A DNA stretch of 28,493 bases, from contig FN649741.1 of assembly GCA_000310025.1 (NCBI GenBank), positions 2,885,744 through 2,914,236 of the forward strand, written 5' to 3'. Each line of letters begins with the position of its first letter. The first letter of the stretch is position 1. Positions 1 to 9,257 of the stretch are shown here, piece by piece. The notes below the pieces were generated by a model that was not told the DNA's origin, ran no database searches, and saw only the letters and a list, made by a program, of their open reading frames with translations. The stretch is from Ectocarpus siliculosus. Lineage: Eukaryota > Sar > Phaeophyceae > Ectocarpales > Ectocarpaceae. The translations under genes were made by a program, and so were the position numbers.

Positions 1-543
1 ACTTAATTTATTTTCTGGTGCTTTCACTGCCAGAGACGGTTGTAAGCACTGTGTAACTGCCTCGAGGATGCTTGACCATTTTAACACAACGTGGTGCGAT
101 CATCCCCCGTTGCGCGGAGTGAGGATTCTCCACCCCGCACAACATGATCTACTCGACGACCACTATGGTTACCGCCAAAAAAAAGAGCGAGGCAAAAAAA
201 AAACCGGTAACCTGGTTGCCGAGTTCACGAAGTGAATTGGGGGGGGGGTCAATGGGCGGGGGGGGGGCTCGCGCAAGAACCACAGCGTGAGGTAGCTCTT
301 CAAAGATTTGGCTTGGGATAAGTCGGGCTTAATATTGAGTTCGTGCCTTCGTAAAAAAAATTCCGCCCGAATTCGTTATAATGAGGTCTGGAAACCGAAC
401 GATAAACATATAACTTTAAACATCACAACATGGTGTTTTTCCCGGCCGAACAGAGCCAAACATGACTATGCTGAGATTCGCGAACCAGATTTCCGAACAT
501 TAGTAAACGGGGCTCTACCGTTCCCCTTTCGTTCCGGATGAAT
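1..543. other. Gene-free flank with homopolymer runs
   Basis: This is the 3' flank of the minus-strand oxygenase gene that ends at 544. It contains A-runs near 177-202 and G-runs near 240-269. The short plus-strand ORF at 308-541 (77 codons) has no recognisable motif and lies where the 3' UTR of the minus-strand gene is expected, so I do not call it a gene. Confidence 0.5.
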
Positions 544-3500
544 CTAAGCGTGCTCAAAGGATCCAGCCAGTATCTGCCGCACGCGGCCATCTTGGGGAGT
601 GGTGCACATTCTACAAACATGAGGTCGAACACGAAACACGCACCAGTCATCGAGCTGTGATCGAGATATTCTAAGCGTGGACTCCTCCGGCGGGTTGACG
701 TCGGGCGAGTCTATCCACACCGTCAGCATGAAGCGCTCGGCATTGCACGGGAGCACCCTGTGCAGCACGCGATCGCTCCGAAATATGACCTGCATGAAAG
801 AAGAACACTCGAGAGAAGACGACGAACAAATGATGAGCGGATAGGGTACGGTGCGGCAGCGGCGGCGAGAGACAATCACGACTACTACTGCTGTTGCCTT
901 GGCCCGAAGGGGGTAGAGCAATTATCGACATGTTTGAAGCAACAAACTACAAAGCTTGTGCCCCGTAGCCTGTTGAGCAAGCTGTGGCTGCTGCGTGGCG
1001 GGGCAAGGTCGGGGGCAACGTGAGCATCGCTCGTGACAAGAGTCCTCGGTCGTCTGGCACCATCTCCGCCGAGGCCGCGCAAAAAAACAGCGGGCGGCAT
1101 GGGGAGCGGCGGCCCGGTGTAACGCCACAAGGTCGTTACTGCGCACGAACAAACCGTGGCGCGGCACGTTTCAGAGCAGGCGACGACCTTTGCACGGACG
1201 GACCCATTGTTCTCGGAATTTTCCACCTAGAACATTGAGCAGCTGCATCCCTACCCCCCATTGGGGACGGATGCTCCACCTCGTAAGAAGACGAGAAGTG
1301 GTTCACGGTCCGAGCAACAAATTGATCCACCTTCCCTGCTCCATACCCACCAGACGGTCGAGCAGAGGAGCTATCGCCTCCTCTTTCTGGAGAAACGGCG
1401 TGAGACAAACTTCCCCTCCGTCCCCTTCCTTCCAGCTCGGGTTCAGGTACAGGAGGCAGGTCAGCGCCCGCTTGTTCGGAGGACCGGGATTGTCGTAGTG
1501 CAGCGGAAAGCAGCCCCCTGAACCTTTTCGGGGTTGGGTTGGTTATAGCGGGCACGGCGTGACAGGTTTGCCGAGGGAGAGGAAGGGCATTTGTGGTGTA
1601 CAGCCGTAGCATGTCGGACTTCCACCGACCAGGGTAGCTTTGTTGAGGGGTGCACGAGCTACAGGGTCGAGAAGTACCTTCAAGACGAAGGCGAAGGATA
1701 TGCCGTTTCAGACGCACAGCTGTGCACGCGTGAAAAAACAAAAGAGGCCGCCAGATGAACCGCGGTTGTGGCCTCAACCAGGGCGTGCGACAAAAAACGA
1801 GGGGAATAAGCCAAAAAAAAATCGCGTTTTGACATCGCCCACGGCTCCACCAAACAGCGCCGTTGTCTCCCAAAAAAAGCTTCACATGTGGCGCGGGAAA
1901 AAAACAGTAACAAGATGCCCTTTACTCTCACCGTTGGGGAGTCCACCTTTACCTGCCAAGTACCAGGTATTGCTTTCTCCTCTGGACTCCGTCGAGTAGT
2001 GCACAATAGCCACACAAAACGACCACGCGCGCGCCCGAATAACCGGCTCGCAAAAGAATCGCCGCAACACCACGACGTATGGCCCCCTACACTCCCGTAG
2101 GAAATTAGAAATTAGCAACCTCTCAACTTTCCGCAACGTCGTAACAGGCAGATGGTCCTTTCGTGCAGTCCTGCGCACCTGCGTTCCGTTGCAGCTTCAG
2201 GGTCCTCCCCTGAGTGCCGCGCGCGAGCCTCAAGCCTTCGGGAAACGCGGCCGCCAGGGCCTCCACGAGCGCTTCTTGGTGAAACAGGGCGTTCATCTCC
2301 GGCAGTCTTCGTGGGTGGTAACATAGCATGAACGCGACACAGCAGTCAAGGTTAGGGGGCTGTCGAGGGCTTGGGATTAGGGAGCAGGGGGGGGGGGTTG
2401 TGAGGCCTGCCGTCGATGGCGCCGCCAATTGGTGGCAATTTTGTTGCAGTCACTAGGAAACAAACAGCTAGGCATGGGGTGCTGCTGCTCGCAGATGCGC
2501 CTTGCGACACGGAGACGTGTGTTGCGGTCGGGGAGAGGGGACAGGGTCATCTTTTGTCGAACGAACTGCGAAATCTTGAAACGAATCGGAAGAGGTACCG
2601 AAGACCACACACAGAAGTAGGGGGCGGGGGCGGGGTGGGGCATCTGCTGAGTTGTCAGGGAGCTGCACGCGCATCCGGTTATACAATACCATGATACGTC
2701 CCAAACAAGTGTTTCAGGACGTTCCGACCGATCTCAAAGCCACGTATAGCAACTCTTTTGAGTACGACGGCGAGCTGATATCAAAGCCCCGCGGCAAGAA
2801 GAGCGGTAGAATCGGAGTTGGCGTGTATGGTAGCCAAGACTACTGCTACCACCTTTCTTCTAATACTTGGTCAAAAGGAGGGTGATGGTAGTGAGTAGGA
2901 CGGGGACGTGACGGGACGCGACGGGACGGGGGGGGGGTCGGCTGCTCCTGGAACACGGAGCGGAAGTCGGCAAATTAACTCACCTGTTGCGGATGGAATC
3001 ATCATGCAGGTCGACTTCGAAGATGTTGGGCTTGGAAAATTGCAGCCGCTGCCCGTTTGGGTGCGAGAACTGTGTCTCGTTCGGCCGCATCAGCCTTCCA
3101 GACAGCAGTGGAGCGGAGAGAGGGACCAGCGAGAGCGCAAGCACGAGGCAAAGGAGGCAAATCAGCCGCTACCCAAGCACAACTAAAAGACGGACTACTT
3201 CGTGACCTGCCGCAAAATACAATCTCGATCTTGTGAGCGTGTACCGTTCTAGCTGAATACTTGCACGATGCGTACGGTTAACCCGGTCGCGCTCATGATC
3301 AAATTCCAACAGTCCGAGAAGACCAGACGGATTATCTCATGAGAAGGCTGGTCGAGAGAGCCAGTCATCCTCTGTTGAGGTCGCCAGCCTGTACAGACCG
3401 CCTTTCTCCAAAACCACAACACCGCGGCCGCGCTTGGGCAACCCAAACCCAACCCACCCTTGCCCGTGCAGCCAGCGCATCTCTTGGAGCAGCGCCAGAG

Positions 3501-3732
3501 CCCATCCCCGCCCCAAGAAGTTGTCGATCACGACACGGCCGTCCCTCTTGAGGTCCCGTAATCTAGTCGGGGTTAGCTGGTCGCGAAAGCGAGTGAGGCA
3601 GCGCTCAAAAGGCTCTCGGTACACCTCGTCAAAGTTGGCCATACCGCGCCGCGCCGCACCGCACCGATCGAATCGGGCGACGTCCTCTTCAGAGCAGGAG
3701 AGATACAACGACACGCACAAGAGCAGCGGCAT
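544..3732 (-). CDS. Prolyl 4-hydroxylase-like 2-oxoglutarate/Fe(II) oxygenase, 5 exons, 308 aa
   Basis: Exons on the minus strand are 3732-3458, 3094-2984, 2306-2179, 1517-1351 and 789-544. They sum to 927 nt with consistent phases 2, 2, 1 and 0 and GT..AG introns of 363, 677, 661 and 561 bp. The product should hydroxylate a peptide prolyl (or related) residue using O2 and 2-oxoglutarate. The double-stranded beta-helix core is complete. It has LKLQRNAGGCFPLHYDN with the iron ligands H178 and D180 (HxD), then ALTCLLYLNPSW and a GGE turn, then VIFRSDRVLHRVLP with the distal ligand H237, and R246 nine residues later in the position expected for the 2-oxoglutarate-binding basic residue. Residues 30-170 match the upstream part of the family (RVVIDNFLG; FSKPNIFEVDLHDD). 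The start at 3732 follows an in-frame stop and gives a short hydrophobic N-terminus. Met31 (3642) is an alternative start if there is no signal peptide. Family and exon structure are secure; substrate and subfamily (HIF-PHD-like or other P4H-like) are not determined. The gene is transcribed divergently from the hydrolase-CYTH gene. Confidence 0.85.
2652..2885 (+). other. Protein-like ORF antisense to an oxygenase intron, unrecognised
   Basis: This is a 77-codon plus-strand ORF inside intron 2 of the oxygenase gene. From about 2691 its composition looks protein-like (IRPKQVFQDVPTDLKATY, then a lysine/arginine-rich stretch). I recognise no family, and splice sites, promoter and start are unsupported. 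It may be a fragment of a mobile element, or chance. Confidence 0.2.
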
Positions 3733-4502
3733 CAGGAAATCACATCAAATAACAGCTGCAAGTGAGGGGCAACGGCATAAGCGTTTTTTGATACGCAGAC
3801 AGGGTCGGGGTTGTAAGGAGTGGGGGGGGGGAAGCCAAAGTTTCGATTTACTGTTTTTTGTTTTTCCGACAAAAGGCGCAACGGGCAATACCATTCCTAC
3901 TAACACAAGCATGTAGGGCCAGTTGCTCACCCAGTTGTTCTTATGTTGGTGCAAGTGGGAGCCTATTGTTCTGGACACCATGCTTCTCAGCTGCTGCTGC
4001 GGCACGATGGACCGATGGACCGATGGACCTGGACCCCACTAGCTTTCACTGCTGTCAACCGCCGTTGTACACCTCATGAGAGCTCCAGCACAGCACTCCG
4101 CAGGTGCTATTGTTGCATCAAACCACTACGGATGAAAACATTCATGCACAAATAAAACAAATTGCACATGGGACACAGGAGAACTCACCAGAACCCGACA
4201 GAGAGGAGTACCGGGCGCGCTGGCGGCACGTCAATCCGGAGGTTTGGAGTTTGGAGCCCCAAATGTCGGCAAGGGGTATACGGCTGGTTTGCGCGGCGTT
4301 ACGGTTCTCCTCGGTGTTCCGCCGCTTCCGTTGCTGCTGCTGGTTCTCGTGCGCTGCTCATCACGCGCTCCTCTGCTGCGGCTGCTCAGTTACCACCTAC
4401 GCGCGCGAACACAACTTCATGCGCAAGTGGGGGATAATCGTTGCCGCGGGAACTCGATGCCGCGGATTTGTCTTGCCTACACGGAGTAGCCACGGTCTTG
4501 CC
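3733..4502. promoter_or_regulatory. Shared spacer between divergent genes (putative bidirectional promoter)
   Basis: The start codons of the oxygenase (3732, minus) and the hydrolase-CYTH gene (4503, plus) face away from each other across 770 bp, so both promoters and 5' UTRs should lie here. I see no clear TATA box. There is a perfect triple 8-bp tandem repeat (CGATGGAC) at 4005-4028. The region also contains in-frame ATGs at 4263 and 4419 that could extend the hydrolase N-terminus, so part of it may be coding. The promoter role is inferred only from gene order. Confidence 0.35.
4005..4028. repeat. Three tandem copies of CGATGGAC
   Basis: The 8-mer occurs at 4005-4012, 4013-4020 and 4021-4028 without mismatch, within the spacer between two divergent genes. 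It could be a regulatory site array or a simple slippage product. Confidence 0.8.
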
Positions 4503-7500
4503 ATGGCGACCGGGGATCCAGGTGAGTGAACAAATCGATGGGAATTGCTGCCGAACTTGGGTGCCCTTGTCCCGCTCGCTCTCCCCCAACGCGCCCTTGA
4601 TTAACATACCGTGTGCAGTCTGTCCTTCTTGCACTCGCCTTGCTTTATTGGAAAAGTCGGAGCTGCAATGGAGTGATAATCTTCACGCGTTGTAAGATGT
4701 ATACTGCTGTACTACGGCTGTAGCGGCATAGAGGTAAAAAAGTCGACACATGATTCCCCGCCGTGCACATGTGTGCACGCACAACCGGCATTCAAGGGCT
4801 CTACTCACTCTCTGGTGTATAACATCCGCACGCAGGGTTAGGGCAGCAGCGCTTCGCCTATGCATATTGCCATGGCTTCCTCAGCGGACCAGCATCGATA
4901 AAAGGCCAGGCCCTACGCAAGTCTCTGCTCGAAGTGGATGTGGAGTTGTCGCTTTTGAATCTGAACGGCGGAAACGACCCGGGAGCCATCACATGCTCGG
5001 GAGCGGTGGAGGCGGTACGAGCGTTTCATCTGCAGCAAAAGTGTGCCCTGGGCGACCAAGGCCTCAAGTTACGGCTTGTTGGAAGCAGCCTTGGGGGTTT
5101 CGTCGTTGCAAGGTGCGCAAGTTGTGTGCTCCTTTTCCGATATACTACGACTGTGTGTGGCACCCAATTTGTATTTTGTTCCCTCATATATTTTTGCCAC
5201 CTGTCTTTACGCGTGTGGTTGACCACAACGATATCGGTCTTCGTCAGATACGCCGAGTTGTACCCTGAAGAGGTCGACCGGATCTTCATGCTCTGTCCCA
5301 GCTTCGGCTTGGGGACCAGAGCTGGCAAATTCGCGAGCGAAGAGGAGATGGCCGAGTGGGAGCGGACGGGAGCGAGAGGTACATATCGTTACGGTGTTCT
5401 CACGAAGCTGAGAAGGAAAGCACTGCATGTGGACACCTTATTCTAAAGTGTAGAGCCGTGCGATCTCCACGTTCTTCCAAATCAGGTTACTGTTGTCTAG
5501 CCTCAGGCGTACTAATGTAGTGCACATCATGGCCGATAAGAAAATGACCATGCACCCTTCGCATGTCCATAACATACTTGGTGAGTGCGCGGATTCGCGC
5601 CCTAAAGCTAAGCCGACTGACAGCACATCTTACCTTTCGTCGATGCAACGCCTTCTCTCGTGGGTCGTCCGCCCACAGTCTTTTCCTTATCAACCGGCGG
5701 GGAAGCTAGTGTCCCTTGGACCTTTGTCGAAGAAGCCAGGCTGCAACCCGACTACCCGGCGTACGCCTGTCCAGCGGCGATTGTGCACGGGCTGCAGGAC
5801 GAAGTCGTGCCGGCAACGGTGACCAAATCGCTCGTGGAGGGGAGGTGCGCCATAAAGCAGAGGGTGGTGTTCTGACCTCGGTAAAGTGTCCTTCGTTACT
5901 TTGTCGACTGTGGACTTCAAATTTCCCCCGCAGTATTGTAGTCGCATAGCGTTGGTGATACTCCTCTCTCCTTCCCTCAACATTGCTGCCCTCACGTCGT
6001 GCGTGGAAAAACTCTGCAACGCTGCCGTACTACCAGGGGGGATATGGGGGAATGTTCGTTCGCGACTTTCGTGGAGGACGACCACGCACTCACCAAGCCC
6101 TCAACAATGGCCCTTACAGCCGAGGCGCTGGCTGATTTTTTCGAGCTGGACAGACGAGAGGTCGCAGAAGGAACTGAAGGGGCTGCGGCAGTTGACGACA
6201 CCAACGGAAGGAGGGATCAATCTCCGCCCCAAAGAATCATCGAAGTGAGAAAGAGGAGGGTTAGGTTTACTGACGATGTGCTATTAATGGTAGTCTCTCT
6301 GGGGGATCCTGACGAGATTCAGCACGCTGTTGTGTCTGCACCTCCTACTGGGTTACCGAACTGCCTTATCTTCCACTTGTTGCGAGAGCCTCCATGGAAG
6401 GCACGATGTCGTTGGTTCTGACGAGTCTTCCACGCCGCTGTACAGGTGGAAGCCAAGTTTTCAGCGCATGATGTCGACAAGGTCAAGGTAAGATGATCCT
6501 TCGCGAGGAGCGTTGAGAAGCAAAGCTCACTTGGAACAAGGGTTGCTTGTTGTGGGCTATAGATCGTTGACTCGTATGTCAAAATGTACTTGACGAAGCG
6601 TAGCAGCCACAGTGAGAGGACAACGAAGGATCAGCGCATTTCAAGCAGTTCCACGGCCGTCACAGAGTGTTCAATACAAACAACAGCTGCGAGGCTCAGC
6701 GTCTGCTGTTGCGGTCGGCTCTTCTCTCTGTCCTTACTTTCAAGCACATTTGATACACACGTCGTCTCAGGAAACGGTGCTGGCGCGAGGAGGACACTTC
6801 GTGGGAGAGCAAGTCTTTACAGATGTGTATTGGGATGCGAAAGGCTGCGGGCTGACGGAGATAGATTGGTGGCTCCGAAGCCGTGCCGGTCGATGGGAGC
6901 TCAAGGTAAAGTGGAAGGAGTTGTAGTGGAATATCGGTTTCCAACGATGTTCGCTTGGAGCAGGCGGTACGCACCTCCCTCGATGACCTACCGCTCGTGA
7001 TTGTAAATTGTTATGACTGTTCACGACTTTCTCCCAAACCTGATCTTGGCCTGTGTCCTTTCAGGTACCAGCGGCTGACGTGGGCGAAGGGGTTACTGCG
7101 TACAGAGAGGTGACGGCACCTTCGGAAATCGCGAGCGAGCTACGAGAGGCAGGGTTTCTTGGAGAGTCGAAAACGCACCGCCTTCACGGGTCTCGCATCG
7201 ACAAACGGGTGCTGGAAGCTGCGGGTTTCGAAGCCTTCGCTTCTTTCCGCACCAATAGACTGAAATACCGGTATGTGGCATGCCAGGAGGATGGCCGGGC
7301 GTAGCTTTTGTTTCTGCTGTTAGGAACCTGATGAGAACGCGTGCTCAAGCGGAATGCTCGATCCAAATAACGACGTTGTGCGCATACATGATGGCGAACA
7401 TTGGATATTGGGTAATCACGCAAATGCGTCACGCATTATTCCGCCACCATAGGATATCATGAGCGAGGCATGCCAGTGCTTCATCCGTTTACCTTTGCTC

Positions 7501-9257
7501 ACGCAGGTTGGGTGTATTTGCCGTGGACATCGACCGAGCATCTGGTCGCCAGGTAGAGTTTGGTCACGAAGTGGTGGAGATCGAGACGATATCAAAAGAG
7601 TCGGACGTGTTGTCTGCCAGAGATAGCATAACAGCTTTGGCGCGCTCTCTTGGTGCTCGACGCGAAGGGGAGTCTGGGCGCCCTGTCAAGGTAAGACGCG
7701 TTACCTCGGCGTTTCGCTCATGTTAATTGTTTAGCCCGGGAAAAGCTACGAGTGTTGAGAATGATGTGCAAGATTGAAACGCGGTAATCGCAACGCGAGA
7801 CGGTCCGTGTTGTGTGACCGCTGCCACAACTGAAAAATCTGGGCGTGACAGGTGTTTGCCTGGTCGCTGATACACCTGACTGAAATTTTGGCGTGGTAGT
7901 GGCGCGTGGGGATCATGTTTAGGACAGAGCGTATGCAATTAGTGCTGATGTCTTTGCATGATGTGCATGCTTGGATTTCCTCGTACTGGCTTTGTAGTCT
8001 ACAACTTTCTAACACCCCCAGGGTGTGGAATGGAGTTGACCTGATCGGCGAAAACTATATCCGGCGGTTAGCACTCCCTGGCTTCATAGGAATGCGAGGA
8101 TACCGGTTACACAGGAGGTTTGTTATCATCATTTTGCAGGAATTCTTCTTGTCTTCTCGCATTGCCACTTCCAAAGGATGATACGATCTACTTTTTTCTT
8201 TCGGGCTTGCCCTTGGCTCTCTCTGCCTTTGCCTTTGGTATTTAGTTAGGTCGAGGGATCTACACTTCTCTTCCTGTATTGTTTATTTTTTTTCCTCACG
8301 TTATGCGCCACGGGTTGGAGTAAATGGCACATGTGCTGTGAGCGTTGATTTGAAGTGAAGACAAAAAAAAAATGCATACGAACTTTTTTGTCCGTCAAGA
8401 GTAGGAAGGTGATGAGGATCTTCAACTTTAAGACAACAACAGCAACCACAAAATCGGAGCAACGGCAATTGTGATCGTTGTACTGATGGAAACCTTGCGA
8501 TCGTTGTAAAGGAATGCATCCTTTCATGCGTGTGGACTCGGGGAGGACGGGGTACGGTTCATGCTTCATGTTGGAGAAGGAATTGAATTCGTGAGCTCGG
8601 TATGATCTCAAGGCTCTGGTCGGTCAACTAAGTTACATATCTTTCAAGGTATCTGAGTGTGTCCATACGGGCCTCAATCTGTGTTCTCTGCGACGCCAGG
8701 GCAAGCTGGTGGAATACATGATCAGGAATTGCCCGCGGCAGCTGGAAGTTCTAACAAGGTAAGCCTTGCGAATAAGTTGCGCTTTGGTTCGCTTGGCACT
8801 CAATTGAGGCGCATGTTTCTGGAACAAATGATGAGCACACCGTTCCAGTAGACTGATTGGTGGAGTGTTCGGACGCGAAACACTGCAACATCCGACCACG
8901 TGTCTTGCACGAGCCAAGAATGCTCACGTCCACTCCTGCACCTCGTATCCACCGTCGCGAGGACCGACGTCACCTCCACCCTCTTGGTTCCTGCTTTGCT
9001 TATCTTGCAACCAATTACAAATCCGTGCATTTGCATTCGTAATTGAAACATTCACCTCAGGCAGAGAGCTGTTTGAGACGTGCAAGGCAGCGTGTGACAC
9101 CGGGGAGCATGTGCGTTTGGCTGGTGTTATCTTCAGCCCGAACCTGAGGAGAGCAAACGCGCTTGCCGCAGTACAGGTTCCTATGGTCCCGCCACCTTCT
9201 TGTGGGCACTGCGTGAAGTCGGCGAGATGTTGTTCGCTAGCCCGGTACAACCTGTGA
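4503..9257 (+). CDS. Alpha/beta serine hydrolase fused to CYTH (thiamine-triphosphatase-like) domain, 11 exons, 539 aa
   Basis: Exons are 4503-4521, 4836-5112, 5248-5378, 5679-5844, 6037-6244, 6446-6487, 6771-6905, 7065-7270, 7507-7690, 8700-8758 and 9065-9257. They sum to 1,620 nt and every junction is in phase. Residues 15-230 form an alpha/beta hydrolase of the YqiA/UPF0227-like type: CHGF oxyanion-side motif (18-21), GSSLGG with nucleophile S91, HGLQDEVVP with acid D183, and VEDDHAL with catalytic H214. After an acidic, Gln/Pro-containing linker (about 231-265), residues 267-475 form a CYTH tunnel domain: EVEAK (E267, E269, K271), FTDVYWD, DWWLRSR, RWELK, YREVT, SFRTNRLKYR, VDID (401-404), EIE (419-421) and a final GKLVEYMIRNCP. 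CYTH enzymes hydrolyse triphosphates with Mg2+ (thiamine triphosphate, inorganic tripolyphosphate, RNA 5' ends); the hydrolase substrate is unknown. The start at 4503 has a good context (GCCATGG). Upstream in-frame ATGs at 4419 and 4263 would add 28 or 80 residues, the longer one basic and possibly a targeting peptide. The last exon (residues 477-539) is the weakest call. Confidence 0.8.
6245..6445 (+). other. Intron joining the hydrolase and CYTH halves; retained form ends at 6419-6421
   Basis: The donor is GAA|GTGAGA after 6244 and the acceptor is TACAG|GTGGAA before 6446. Splicing joins ...RIIE to VEAKF and creates the CYTH ExExK signature. The intron is open in the upstream reading frame until a TGA at 6419-6421. 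A retained intron would therefore give a 325-residue product with the full hydrolase triad and no CYTH domain. The splice is supported by phase and motif, not by transcripts. Confidence 0.65.
7691..8699 (+). other. Long intron 9 of the hydrolase-CYTH gene
   Basis: This 1,009-bp intron is bounded by AAG|GTAAGA and CGCCAG|GGC and is far longer than the gene's other introns (135-314 bp). It includes an A-run near 8364 and an open stretch at 8021-8115 that resembles an exon but does not fit the frame or the domain. I recognise no inserted element. Confidence 0.5.

Noticed and set aside
1136-1885. 249-codon minus-strand ORF as a gene
   Set aside because: It overlaps the oxygenase exon 1517-1351 in a different frame and reads across intron sequence; the iron-binding HYD motif lies in the other frame.
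8021-8115. Open stretch reading VWNGVDLIGENYIRRLALPG as a CYTH exon
   Set aside because: From the phase-0 donor at 7690 this acceptor reads into a TGA after five codons. The CYTH end motif GKLVEYM fits much better at 8700-8758 and is in phase.
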